From Lucinisca nassula (Eukaryota; Mollusca; Bivalvia; Lucinida; Lucinidae): 64,000 nt of DNA. The DNA is taken from positions 48,335,143 through 48,399,142 of the forward strand of contig OY757026.1 in assembly GCA_963580285.1 (NCBI GenBank), given 5' to 3'. Positions 9,801-24,800 of the stretch are shown here, piece after piece; position 1 is the first letter of the stretch, and every line of letters begins with the position of its first letter. Both the position numbers and the translations under genes were made by a program. The notes beneath the pieces are model-generated. The model saw only the letters and a program-made list of their open reading frames with translations, was not told where the DNA came from and did not search any database.

Positions 9801-12800
9801 TTAAAGCGTTCAACTTTTCTCGCCAAGCGTCTGCTTTTTGGCGCCAAAACATAATCATTCACGAGATAGTAGAATAGTCGTAGCAACTCGTCTTAGGAGC
9901 AATTAAATAATTTTCACATTGATTGCGGATTAAATTTTATGATCGGGGAATAAACGCAAATTAGAGACATAACTTGACCATATTTTCACACCTCATCGAC
10001 ATGCACCGCAGGGTGGCAATTATATGACAGGGATTAACAATAGTGTCATAATTGAACCGTTATAAATCATCAAACAGTGTAAATCCAAATCAGATGTCTG
10101 CGTGTCTTTCTGAGGTGTCTGATCTGGGACTGCACTGTTTGCCGATGTCCCAAAAAGGGCCGCGGGCATATGTGGGTTAATAAATAAATAACAATGGTGA
10201 ACAGGTAAAGTCTTTCCAACATTTTAATGTAAAATACATGCTTTCTGGTGATACTCGCACGCACGTGCATTTTCCCGCCTTTTGAAGACGATCGCGCGTT
10301 CCGTTGTGTGTTACAAGAACTGGCCAAATTCTTAATTAGGGCCCCGCACTGAAAGTGTGGGTGCCCTATAGTAATCACTCTGTCTGTCTGTCCGTCCACA
10401 AATTTTCCTACTCCTCTGATAGTGCTGCCGGGGCCCTAGTCAGTTTCACTGACAGCTCTAGTTTTTCTCACTTCCGCATCCACCAAAATTTCAGCAAAAG
10501 TTCCGTGCGGGTAATACAACAGAATAACAGTTTTCCCCCAGATTTTGGAAAAAAAGGGGGTGCGGGTAGTATGCAAATGCGGGTAATACACACCCGAATA
10601 GGGTAACAATTATGGACAAGTGTACAGGTTTTCTCACACATTTCTTTTCGTTGCAAAATTTCATACCCCCTGAATTTGATTCTTACTCCCAGTTTTTGTA
10701 CCCAGGGGGTAAGTTTACCCCCAGAAATCAACATGAGTGGGAACACTGATTAGGTCTCTGCCACTTAAAAGAAACTAGTAGTATGTTCTGTTGCGCACTT
10801 ACAAAAATTGAACCAAGCCTGCCCAGGCAAAGCGTACGAGTCGGGCCCATCCATGCTTATTAACCCTATGAGTTTCATTGGGTGGCAGGGCTTGAGATGT
10901 CATTTCATCTCAATGTCAGGTAACAGTCCCACAAAATTGGAAGCAACGTCACCAAAATGACCTTTACAGTGTTGACGGGGACGTTAAACCTCAAATCAAT
11001 CAAAAACAAATCATGAAAGTATGAATGCAGCGGATAGCCTGCAAAGTAACTTAACACCGAAGGGGTTCATATAAACTTTGCTGGTGCAACGCTGTCATTC
11101 ATACTTTCATGAACGGCAGAAAAATTAAGTTTCTTTCTTAAAACATTACTTTTCTTATATCTGCTCCTAAAATAGATTGTGACTGCCCCCGCCAATAGGG
11201 GCTTGAAGAAATATATGGGCTGCATGATGCTTCCACGCAGAGCTGAATCCGGCCCGCACACTAGTACTGGTAAACCGCTTAGAGGGTCTAAGCCTGTCCA
11301 GGAACTGTGATGCGACGCGGACCGTCCATGCTAATAAACCCTATTGGTTTCATTGGGCGACAGGGCTTGAGATGTCATTTCATCTCAATGTCGGGTAAAA
11401 GTCCAAGAAAATTGGAAGCAACATCTCCAAAATGACCTTTACAGTGTTGGCGGGGACATTAAACCTCAAATCAAAAAAACAAAATAGATTGTGAGTACTC
11501 GATAGAACCCCCGTAATCTATGTTTCGAGCAAAAATAAGAAAAATATCACAATTTTTCATTTTAAAATTTCCAATTTTTGGTCAAAACAATTGACAATGT
11601 ATTTATATAGGAGTGTTTTCGTAATGAACGTCGCCAACGCACAATCAGATAGTGGAGAACCATGTGTATCATGAATAGGGATGTAACGATAGTCAGAAAA
11701 TGACTATTGCGATAGTATTGACATTGCAAGAAGCACCATTGCGATACTATTACTATTGCCCACTACTATTGCAATACTATTGCGATACTATTGCCTGAAA
11801 CATATTTTATTTTCTTGTTTGAGGAGGAAATAAAAACTATTCAAACCTACAAGCTGCTTTTCTGTACGTTTATCTGCATAAAAGAAATAGACAAAATAAT
11901 TTACACAGAGGGTCACCTGTTGTATACTCCTGTTTGCTTTTCTGTCTGCCCTACAAGAGGTAACAGCTCCCCAGGAGCAGCTTATTTTCATTTAAGTGTA
12001 AATCCTCTTGGAAGAGCCAGGAGACTCATTTTAATAGAAGTAGCCAAGTACATGTATCAATTCACTGTGAGAATGTGACATCAGTTTCTTAATCAAAATA
12101 AATGTAAGCTCTTCACGAAGGCAATGAAATCTTTGCTTGTCTTCAAAAACACTTCAGGCATGATAAAATGACTACATACACCTCAACCTAGTTATAACAC
12201 AGAACTTTGGGTCTAACCAAACGGACCATGTTAGTTAACCGAATCGTGTTAAAAACGCCGACCGTATTTGTCACTGATCAATCTATTCTGCTATTACACT
12301 GTAAACACAAGATGCCAGCGCTACCGATAAGCCTACAATGTTTCGCGTGATAAGGTGTGAAAATAAGATCAAGCTATGTCTCTAATGTGCATTTATCCCT
12401 CAATCATATTTAATCCATAATCAAATCGCTTCTAAGACGATTAGCTACATCTAACTATTAATAAAAACAGACTATTCTACTGTCTCGTGCATGGTTATGT
12501 TTTGGCGCCAAAATAGCAGATGCTTGGCGGGAAAAGTCGAATACTTTAATTTGTGTAAGCACATATGTATGGTGTTGTTCGTGATTGAGCTTCCTGAGAT
12601 AAGTTGGGAATCGTGCTGGGTGCCGTTTTCTATCCACCTCTATCCAAAAACGTTCAGCTATCGAGGAAATATTTTTACCGGTTTCAAACATTTTTATGAA
12701 AGACTTTTATGCCCAATTAGTGCCCATATATGTAGATATCTGAAGAATTGTTACCGGAGTCACGTCAAATAACATTCCTACACCAGGACCTTAGGTATGG

Positions 12801-15800
12801 AAAGTTACATTTGAATCCTCTGACCGCAAAATCTGAGCACATTTTAAATATAAGTGTCAGTGTTTCGGTACACAATCGATCGCATGCGTTTGTTAAACAG
12901 AACACCATTGTGATCAGGGCTAAATAATTTTTATATCCAAATCGGTCCCGGTCGACCGATGACGTCATCAGTAACGTGCCGAACATGCCTTACAATGTCA
13001 TCCTCGACATTCTTGCATCTGCCAACTTATCTAATTTCCCATCATTTTCATTGTGTAATGATTTTTTTTTTCCAAACATCAGTTGTATGTTTCGTCCGTG
13101 TTTGGTAAAACCTTTTAAAACATGTTAGCAATAAAAATAAACAGAAAATCATACCACGTTTTTATTTCCATTAGTTGTTTTCTAGTGCGGTATTTCCCTG
13201 TGCATATTTTGAATACACGGTGTCCAAGATTCAAAATTAATTTCTTTGCTGTATAAACATGTCTGGATGCCCAAATAATAAACGTTTTTGCGGGACGACA
13301 CGTATTTTATTTTCTTTGATGTCTGCTACTGACAAAAATAAGAATCCTCTAACACCTCAACCAGAACATTTTTTTGCATCGTTTGAAGCGGTAGCGACAC
13401 GAGCGGACTTTCCATGCTTCATGTGGTGAATCAGGCGGCACCCTTTGATAATAAATACCACTGTGTAAACACGCATTAATTATCGCTTTTCGTATCACTG
13501 GCTTACAGACAGCTTGCAGATTAGCGTAATCAAAACATGCGTGGTCGTCCGTGTCAACTATTTCGATATTAACAAACATCAAAGTGCTGTTGAAATATGC
13601 TTCAGACAGCTGTAAATTTACCAGTTCAATGACGGAATATTCAGCGTTCTGACTATACCGACACTGGGTGTTAAGTGGACAATGCGTTACAAACTAGGAT
13701 GCATAAACATAGTGCATTTGTAGGCTACCGCCAAATCACGATTCGATAGAAATTTTATTGCCTGTATCAGCCGTTGACTCCCACTGACACAGGAGATTAT
13801 TGGATTATAATTAGGACAATATACAGCTTGACGCTTGACCGGGTACAAGACGCAGGTGGTAATAAAGAATATATTTTAGAATGAAAACAACTTCGGGAAT
13901 TATCTGAAAAACTTGTGCTATAGAAAACTATCGAAACTATCGATATTTCAAAACACTATCGGCGATAGTCATCGATGTTTAACTTTACCATCGATGCAGT
14001 ACTATCGACCTAGTGCCTATCGCAATGCATCGATGGTCCGATGCATCGTTACACTCCTAATCATGAACTATATTGTTGGGGTTTAACGACATCGTCAACA
14101 CTATTTGGGTCATTTTGGAGACGTTGCTTCCAATTTTGTGGGACAACTTTTACCCGACATTGAGATGAAATGACATCTCAAGCCCTGCCGCCCGATGAAA
14201 CCAGAAGGCTTATATGCAATTGACGATCTGACACAAACCGCTTTGCCTGGGCAGGCTTAGTCCTTCCAAGCAGTTTACCAGTACTCGTGTGTGGTCAGAT
14301 TCAGCTCTGCGTTGAAGCATCATGCAGCCCAAACTATTTCTCCAAGCCCCGATGGGCGGGGGTGAATATTGTTTTCTATAGGTTAACATTTGGTTTTACA
14401 CTGGAAATGTAAATATCACACAAAAAACAAAACAAAACAAAAAAAAAACACGCCTATTCTAAAATATTGAATTTTTCACCACCCAAAAATGAAAATTTTC
14501 AGATGAAACATGAACATATTTTTTCTTATTTCTGCTATAAACATAGATTTTGGATACTTGTTAGAACCGTATTGACAGGGCGATTCTAACAAGTACCAAC
14601 AATCTATGTTTTTTAGAAGAAAAAAGTAAATTGATATAAACCCTTGTAAACCCCAGTTTTACTATATAAAAGTGTGGTTGCATATGGTCAAAATTATATA
14701 GGCATGTTTTCGTGATGCCACACTCAATTCCAACACCGTCCCAATTACAGCATGGGTTTTCACGATCTCTTATCGTGGATAAGGTTTCGTATTAAAAACG
14801 ATAAATATGCTCAAACTTTCTGTAAAACTACCATTGATTCTCGGAAACAAAAACATTGTATTTTAGGACCTAAATGCTGCTAGGGACTGAGTTTTTAGGG
14901 ACGGAGTTGAATGGGGGCCGAGTTTGTTAGGGGCCGAGATGTCCATAAATCAAAGACAGCCTATATAGTAATCGTGTAATGACAGTAGGGATCTTTAACC
15001 TACACATGAGATGACCGGCATTAAGATAAAATGGCATCTGTCATTCCTCGTTGTTGGTATTTTTCTTAGGACTAGTCCAAACACAGATTATGCGTGCTCC
15101 TTAGAACCGCCTCATTGACATCACGCAAACAAACCTATATAATTTTGACCGCCTTGAACCCCACTTTTATATAGTAAAACTGGGGTTTTCAGGGGTAAAC
15201 CTTATTTTTCCTATTTCTGCTATAAAATATACAGTGTGACCTCCATTAAACAGCCATCCTGAGAAAACTCCAAAATTGGCTGTTTAAGGGAGGTGGCTGT
15301 TTAACAGAGGGAAATGTCTGGGAATAATGTTTGAATTGTTACCGACAGACATAAAATGGTGATTAATGAAGACAGCTCAACATGGATGCACTAAAAGAAA
15401 AATAAAAGATGGAGAGTTGTCATCTGAAACCTCTGCATCATTTATGTTTCTTTTCACTTGCTTATAATACAGGTATCAGGGCTCAAGCTAGAGGGCGACT
15501 CAGGTGAAGAAGTCGCCCTGTTGGGGCTCACTTCGCCGACTTTGGCGATGAAAGCGAAAAAAACTTCGCCCTGAAATTTCGCCGATTATTATTTTTTTTT
15601 TGGTGTCCTCCTTGTGAACAATAACGGTAAACTGACAAGGTGACGATGATCCTTCGATCCACTAGTGTCAAAAATCTCAGTAATTACACTAAACAAAGCT
15701 AACTTCGTGCCAGTTGCAGTTTGGTACTGTTGTGTAATTTAATTCTAACCGATAGCTCATGCCGCTCGAGCCACTTGCAACACGCTTAGTACTCTTGTAC

Positions 15801-18800
15801 TGTTATAAATTTGTCTCGGTTGATTGCACAAAGCTTTTATTGCAATAAGAGCCAATTAAGATTACACAAGATTATGTATCGTAAACAGGTATATTTGTAC
15901 CGTTAGATCTGCCAAAGTCCGGGTGCGGACGTACTTTGTTAAGTACTGTTGTATACAGTAATAAGATTATTCCTACCATTGGCATTGACACTGCATTAGG
16001 ATTTAATAATTTTTAAATAAAGATGGTTTATTTGTTTCGCCATTGATTTGTTTGTACATTACTTTTGCATCCATCAATCGTTTTCATTTTTTTATGGACA
16101 ACAACAAAAGTAGGTAGCAATTTTTTATTTTGTAAGTGAAAATAATTATTACTTGCCGGTAAATATTCAGTAATTATCCATATTCATAAAAAATAACAAC
16201 TGATTTTCATCTAGCGAGGTTGTTCCCCCTTGTTTCTATAGTCTGTTTTAAAAAACAATTTGTGACAGGAACTTAGTGAGAAAGTAACTATTATACAGAA
16301 ACCTCACCATTCATTATAACATGGTTGGATACAACAAAAGTTACAGCTTGCCCAAATACAGTAAAATTACTACATTAAGACCACCTTTGGGACAGTTCAA
16401 AAGTGTCTTTAAGACCACTTTTGAACTGTCCCAAAAGTGGTATCTGATCAGGGGTCACTGTATGCAGAAAACAGAAAGAAAGAATAACTGCAGCCAACCA
16501 AATAAGCTTTTTAAAGCAGAATTAGTCTTCATTTCAGGTGGTCTCAATAGCGGAATTGATTGATACCCCTATAAAACACACTTTTCTCCAAATAGGGGTT
16601 TACAGGAGAACTCATTACATTGTTGTTGTTCGGCGTTAAGCCGCACCCACTTCTCCCTAGACCCTGCAAACTTCTCCCTATTTTCCCAGGAGGGAGAAGT
16701 CACTTCTCCCAAATTTTTTGGGCTAGCTTGGGCCCTGGGTATCACAATGGTAATTTTGAGAAAAATAAATTTTGAAATAAATAAATACACCAGAAGAGAA
16801 ATGCCTATTTTTACATCAGATTTTTTCCTATTGAGTTAACTCTGGCTGTTTAATTGAGGGAATTTAGATTTGGTAAGGTGGCTTTTGGCTGGAGGAGAGA
16901 GGTGGCTGCTAAGCAGATGTAAAATATATAATAAAATGCTATGGGAGGAATTATTGTGGCTGCTGAAGAGAGGTGGCTGCTTAATAGAGGTAACCATTGG
17001 TGCAGGTTTTACTGTAGATTGTGGGTATGCTTACACAATCTATATTGTGAGCAGAAATAAGAAAAATGTCACATTTTTCACTGTAAAATTTTCGTTTTTT
17101 TGGACGGTAAAGTTTATAATGTATTTGTATAGGCGTGTTTTCGTAATGGAGGTAGTTCTAATGTGTACCCACAATCTGTTTTTTAGCAAAAATAAGGAAA
17201 ACAATGTATACCACATGGACCCGATTTTTCCCTATATAAAATGGGGTTAGAGGGATCTTTATTACACAGACCTGTTATCCTGTCAGATGAATATAGCAAA
17301 AAAGAAAAACCAAGCAGGAGGACAGGTGTGATCATGGAATAAATTTATAGAACATATTATGCATGCATTCAAGTCATAATATTTATTTCCATCAACTACA
17401 TGTTTCATTTTATGAGGGATGTTTTAAACTGTTTTGAATACTGAACTATATTTTCTCATGGTGTCTCTTGGCGGTGATTAGGCCATACGCAGTAAGGCCA
17501 AAAATCACTCTTCTGAGTTCTATGAGGCAGTTGCCAAGGCAATCACACCAAAAATACATTTTTACATTGCAACAGATAAGGTAAGTATTTTGTGATAATT
17601 GAAGGATAGTTTTCCTTATTTCTCTATATAAACCTATGTTGTGGGTATTCATTAGAACCTCATCAGTGATGCGGTTCTAATGAATACCCACAACATAGGT
17701 TATTTTCATTATAACCGCATCACCTAATGAATACCCACGATATAGGTTATTTTTGGAGAACTGACAAAAACTATCCTTCAGTTATCACAAAATGCTAACC
17801 TTATCCGTTGTTCTTTCAATTGTCAGTCCTTTCTTTTGTTTTCACTCTGTAAAACTTAAACCATTGCTTTTCATGTTGTTTATTTATATTTTATCATATG
17901 ACGTCGCGTCTGAGAATGTAATAACGTCATGTAATAAATTTGATAATCCACTAGTGGATTAAATATGCAAATTAGTTAGATATGCCCTGTAATGTTACAT
18001 GTACAACATCCTTAACGACGTCGCATTTTACTTATGGCGGAATATTGACATTTTTGCAAAACAGTTGTGAATAAAATGCATTTTAAATGTCATATGATAA
18101 ATAGAATCTTGCATTCATGCTCATTTATTATTGAATTTATTAAACTTGTTGAGGAACATTTTCCTCAACAGCCTCGCATTTTATCCCTTTTTCTCAACTT
18201 GTTTCATAAATTCAATAATCCATGGACACTCATTTAAGATCCTCTATGTAATTGGTTAGTGATAGTCATACTTACAAGAACAAAGAACAGTATAACATGC
18301 TGCAGTACTGTAAAAATCCTGAGAAATCGGACACCTTGAGCACTTGCTGTAGATCTTCTAAAATTTAATCAAATTTCACGATCCAACAAGGAGTCCAAAA
18401 GGTGCAGGCAGAATGGCAAACAGTGTCAACCCTGATCAGACTGCCTTCTGGAGCAGTCTGATCAGGATCTGCACGGTTTGCTTAGGCCTATCTATCCCAA
18501 TACTTGAGATCATTATGGTAACCCTTATCCTACTAAATAAATTAATACAGCCATGCCTATTTCTGACCATCAACCAATCAAGTTGCTTGAAAACTGCATG
18601 ACAGTGTAGATCTTGATCAGATGGCTTTGTCAGCAGTCCCGATCAGATGGCTTCATCAGAAGTCATCTGATCTGGATTTACACTGTTTGCAAAGGTATGG
18701 GTTGTTATGTTCATCAGGATAAGGGTTACCTTTCGGTCCATTGACAAACAGTTGACCCAAAGATTGCTTTTCTTCTGCCAGAAAAGCCCCCTCCCATCAG

Positions 18801-21800
18801 GGCTTGATAGATGGGCTGCATGATGCTTCCACGCAGAGCCGAAACTGACCGCACACGAGTACTGTTAAACCACTTAGCGGATCCAACCCTGCCAAGGCAA
18901 AGCGGTGCAAGTCTGACCGTCCATGCTTGTAAACCCTATTGGTTTCATTGGACGAAAAGGCTTGAGATGTCATTTCATCTCAATGTCGGGTAAAGTCCCA
19001 CAAAATTGGAAGCAGTGTCTCCAAAATGACCTATACATTGTTGACGGGGACGTTAAACCTCAAATCAAACAAACAGACAAATCTTCTGCGAGAATGTATT
19101 TCTGATCATTGAAAAACATAGAAAGCTCTATATTAGACCGGAGAAAATAATTTTTTGTTTTGTTGTCTTTAACAGATAATATTGGTGATCCATCCAATAA
19201 CCCACTGGAAAAGACGATGTTCTACAAGAGGTCCCAGAGTGAAATAAACAAGAGTAAGTGATAAGTCTTCGAGAAAATTGACATGTCCTTAACCCTTATC
19301 TTGCTGAATATTCATTCAAGCCACACCCATTTCTGTCTTTCAACCAATCAAATTACTTGATGTAATTTATTGCTTCAAATTCATATACTAAATGCCAAAC
19401 AGTTTAGAAGCCATCTGATCTGGATCTACACTGTTTGCAAAGATAGGGGTTGTCGTGAACAGCAAGATAAGGGTTAAAATTATGGTACACTACAGCCTCT
19501 TTATAACTATATTGTTCAAAATCATGTTAGTAAAACAGCCATGTTAAATCTAGGCAAAAATATAAAGATTAAAGGTTATTTTTAGCTTGCCTGGTGGAAG
19601 TCCTGAATGAGCTATTGCCCTACCATTGGCATTCACATTTACGTTAAAAAAAATTACAACTCATAAATTCCAAACCTTACAATGGATGTGGTTCATATTT
19701 ATGATGATGATGCAGATCTAAAGTTTTATTCAGCAATCACATTTCACTTTCAGTCAAGGTTAAGGTCACAGACTTTGAAATTTTTAATGTTAAGTTAAGA
19801 GCTCATATTTGTCAAAACTTATGATGTCTTTAGTTCATGTTTTGTATAATCATCTATAATGATAGACAAATAGGTCCAAAGCTTTACTCAGCAATACCCA
19901 CATCCATGCACATGAACTCAAGGTCAAGGTCACAGAATTATAAGTTATAACAGTGTTATGAAAAAGTTGTGGTGTAACTACATGTACAGGTAACAAATGA
20001 ACTGAACAATGATTGAAAAATGTAATAGTTACTGATCTGGAGCCAGATGTTCAAAGCATCGTTAGCTTAACGAGCTCGTTAGTGGTCATATTGTTAACTC
20101 TTCTAGCAAGTACAATATCGTAAATTTTGGTATTTTTGCTGAAAAAAAATGTGAGCAGCTTTTGCATTTGCAAAAGCTGCTCACATTTTTTCAGCAAAAA
20201 TATTGGCATATTTGCCATGATAAATGATTAAAGTTTTAACGATACGTTAACTAACGACGTCGTTAGTTTTGAACAACTGGCCCCTGGTCTGTTATTTAAC
20301 AATACTGAGTAACCGAAATGGGATCCTGAACTTGAAAAAAACTCAACAAAGTAACTGAAATAGGATCCTGAACTTGAAAAAAAAAAGTAGCTGAGATAGG
20401 ATCCTGCCTGTAGGTACTTTCATCACCAATCATGACAAGAACATTCACAAAGTATTTATTTTCTTCTTCTTCTTTTTTTTTTTTTTTTTTGAGAAAATAA
20501 GGCAAGACATACCATGTGAATATTTTACTGGGCACATGATTCACATGAAATGTCAAGTCTTTTAAGAGAAAAAAAATATTGTCATTTGCTCTAGAATTTT
20601 ATTTAGTACTTAAACAGTTAATTTTAGATTTTTGCTTCATTACATGTTAGCTATCTCAAGACAAGTGAGCTTTATCTAGTGATGTGCGGTATTATTGGTA
20701 TATCGTGATACAGTTCAGAAAAAAATCATATCACAATACCGTCCGTCAATACCGATATTTTCAATATTTTCTGTTTTCATCCATTTTTCATATTTTCTTT
20801 TGTAACTGATGGGTAAATACAGCTCCGTGAAAGCGGAATCATTCCTGCGGCAACAGTAAGTAATTTACTCGATTCCCACCCTTTATGTATAAGCCAGTCA
20901 TAGCGTAGGCCGAGCTAGGATTTCGGTGAATCGCGCACCTGTTGTTGTTGTATACGCCGTTTTAGTGTAAGCCGCCCAGCATTTACAATTTAGAGTAATC
21001 AAGAGAAACCATAACAAACTTTACCATGGCCAACTACCAACTTGTTTAAAATCAAAATGGAAAAGCCGATGTCAAGCAACATTTCAGGTTGCAAAAGATG
21101 ACAGTCACAAATAAAGTGACTGAGGCCATCAATCTAATACAACATTTTATGGCATTTTCAGATATTATCTTTATTTCACCTCATAACATTGGGACAATTC
21201 TAGAAAGAACCTTGGGCTTGGTTTTGTAAGTGCACGAGCAGGAATAGGATAAATGATATATACCCATGAAAACTCCCTTCTTTTTCCCATATATAGTTGG
21301 GTTTTCCAAGTACTAGTGTGTTTTAGATTGCTACATAATATATCCTGATACGTATGGTGATACGCAGTGTCTGTATCGCAATATATCGTGATACGAAAAT
21401 TCAGACAATACCCATCCCTAGAGCCTTTATCAGGTCAACGTGACATTGCACTTCTGTGAACTGGCTGCTGGAAAAATTGGCAAAAATGTAAGTGTACAAG
21501 GGGATTAACTGATAAATAGAGTACCAGATTTGTGTCATTTAATATCAGGTTATCAGGCTCAGCTTCGAGAAGGCATGTAGAATCGTTCGGCAAGCGTTCT
21601 CGAAGCGTTGCCTGATAAACTTGATAACAAAAGACACGAACCTGGTGTTCTCTCTATACATGACAAAATTAACAAGAAGGTCTAAGCAGCCAGTGAAGTT
21701 TCAGATCAGCCTGCACATCAGCACATTTTGATCAGAATCGAGCCAGCGCACGACACCTTCAATTACCCAGATCAGTCTGCTCATTTACTCACTAAGGTAA

Positions 21801-24800
21801 GCGATGCCATGTATGGTACCTCTCTTTGAATAGCCCGCAGGCTATAGAGGGTACATGTGATCAGCAAAGGGTCTGCGCTAGCGCAGGCTGATCTGAGTCT
21901 TTGCTGGTCGCACTAGCCTTAACATAGGATTTGTTGTGCGCTAGCTCAATCTTTGCTGTTTGTGTGAGCCTTCTGTAGCTGTTGGATTTTCCGCCATTTT
22001 CCAAAGGGAGACAACTTTCGGAACTTCCTGTTCGCTTTTCTATAAGCTCTACCCCACGGAAAAAGGGGTCAACCCCTATTGACATGGGAGACAAAAATAC
22101 TTTTGCAGGAGTTGCCTCCCCTGAAGGTGTTCCCATTCCCCTTAATTCAGTTCCTTTCTTTATTTTCAGACAATAAAAACAGAAGAAAAAGCCAGTATGA
22201 TGATCATGTACATCATGTCAATCATGTAAGTAATGTACATAGTGGTGATTTGGCCGTTACTGGTAAATTCATAACACCACAAGGAAAATTCAAGTATAAA
22301 TTGATCCTAGTCTTTCCCCGGAATAGGGATTAATCTTAAAGAAACGAATTTGCTCTCTTTGAGAGTGGCTTGTATGATATGGAAAGAAAGTTTCAGTTGT
22401 ATAATATCCCTTTTTGTCGCGCCTGCTATTAGCATGGCGCGATATAGGCGCCCGGTTTTCCGTCCGTTCGTTCGTTTGTCAAGGCGTCAACATTTGCAAC
22501 CACCCTAGCGTTCACCCTGAGGTTCAAGTTTATTTCTCAAGACCTATAAGAGCTTCATTAATGATACTTGGTACAAACTTGTATCTGGGGATGACAACTT
22601 ACATGCAAGCATCCATATTTGACCTTGACCTACATTTCATGGTTCACTGACTTTGTAAAATATTGCGACCACCCTAGCGTTCACCCTGAGGTTCAAGTTT
22701 ATTTCTGAAGAACTATAAGAGCTTCATTAATGGTACTTGGTACAAACTTGTATCTGGGGATGACAGCTTACATGCAAGCATCCATATTTGACCTTGACCT
22801 ACGTTTCATGGTTTACTGACTTTGTAAAATATTGCGACCACCCTAGCGTTCACCCAAATGGTCAAGTTTATTTCTCAAGAACTATAAGAGCTTCATTAAT
22901 GATACTTGGTACAAACTTGTATCTGGGTATGGTTATTTAAATGCAAGCATCCATATATGACCTTGACCTATATTCATGGTTCACTGACTTTGTGTCTTTA
23001 AACCGAGGTCCCGTCTCCGTATGACCTTAGCTGTTGGCGGGATGTAAAACTCAAACACTCACTCACTCACTGACTTTGTAAAATATTGCGACCACCCTAG
23101 CATTCACCCTTATGGTCAAGTTTATTTCTCAAGAACTATAAGAGCTACATTAATGATATTTGGTACAAACTTGTATCTGCGGATGGCAACTTAAATGCAA
23201 GCGTCCATATTTGACCTTGACCTACAGTTCATGGTTCACCGACATTTTAAAATATTTCGACCACCCTAGCGTTCACCCTAATGGTTAAGTTAATTTCTCA
23301 AGAATTATTAGAGCTTAATGATACTAAGTACAAGCTTGCATTTAAGAATGGAAACTTTTGTGCAAGCATCTATGTTTGACCTTGACCTACATATTATGGT
23401 TGGGTGACTTTGCTCCCCCACAGGCGCGACATAGCCTTCGGCGGAATTCTTGTATTTGATTACATTGCTTTCAAAAAATGAACAAAATAGGAAAAGGTGA
23501 CAATGTTGCTGTTGTGAACATGCCATTGCTTGGTACTAGATGATGGGTGAAGAATGTCACCAGGTTGTCCAGCTGATATTGGCTCAGTTGGGCATAGTGT
23601 GCTGTTCTTGCAGCAGGTAATGGTAGAGGGGGAATGCACACCAGACAAGGAAATCCGAGATTTTACCCTGGGATAGAAATTTATGTTCTGACCCTGGTGT
23701 TCCAACCCAAAATCGAATATAATCGCGTGTTTGATAAATGCACTGGTTGATTACAACCTCATGCGCGGCGTCACCATACGTCACTAAACATTCCTGTTGT
23801 GTCATCACAAAATGGCGGACGTCGGTAATCGAAGTGACAGCAGCATTAAAAATTCGCAATAGAAATGGAAGGTATGCAAGAAAAAGAATCCTATATGGGT
23901 GTGAGGGGTGGATAGAAAAATCCGTCCCTCGGGATCACTATCCGGCATCACGAGGCAAGCCTCGTGATGCCGGACAGTGACCCTCGGGACGGATTTTTCC
24001 ATCCACCCCTCACACCCATATAAGATTCTTATATTCTTCTATTTCTACACTTTCATTCATTTTCCTCTCTTTCTCCCGTGACCATATCTTTCATCTTTTC
24101 TTCTGTCTATTCTATGAATTTTCTCTGGAAGATGATTTTGAATGACCTACAAGGGTTGACATGCCATTTATCACAATCAATAAATAGGGGTGAATAGCAC
24201 CAACAGTCTTTGTTGAAAGCAGAAATATTAAAGAAAGATGTTAGAATTTTTACCTAATATTTGGCATTTCTGACGTTATTGGACGCCATTATTTCACATG
24301 GACATGTTTTCCTAATGAGAATAATCCTAAGGAACAAATTCTTTCGTTCCCAGAGAGTCCTGTTGATAATAAAGAAAGAGTTGTCTTTGGTGAAAGTGGA
24401 TTTATGGCCCTAAAGAAAAACTGGTTAACCCTTGTCTTGCTGAATAAATTAATTTTGCCACACCTATTTCTGACTATCAACCAATCACATTACTTGAAAT
24501 AATGTATTCATTCAATTTTGTTAACTGAATGACAAACAGTGTTGATCCTGATCAGATGTCTTCTTCAGTCAGATGAAGAAGCCGATCTGGATCTACACTG
24601 TTTGCTAGCCCCCGCCCATTGGGGCTTGAAGAAATAGATGGGCTGCATGATGCTTCCATGCAGAGCTGAAACCGACCCGCACACAAGTACTGGTAAACCG
24701 CTTAGAGGATCTAAGCCTGTCCAGGCAATGCATTGCGAGTCTGCCCATCCATGCTTATAAACCCGATTGGTTTCATTGGGTGGCTTGAGATCCCATTTCA

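Noticed and set aside
11788..13582. hAT transposase gene inside the 2.4-kb element
   Set aside because: Frames are all below 100 codons and show no BED finger, catalytic or hAT C-terminal motifs.
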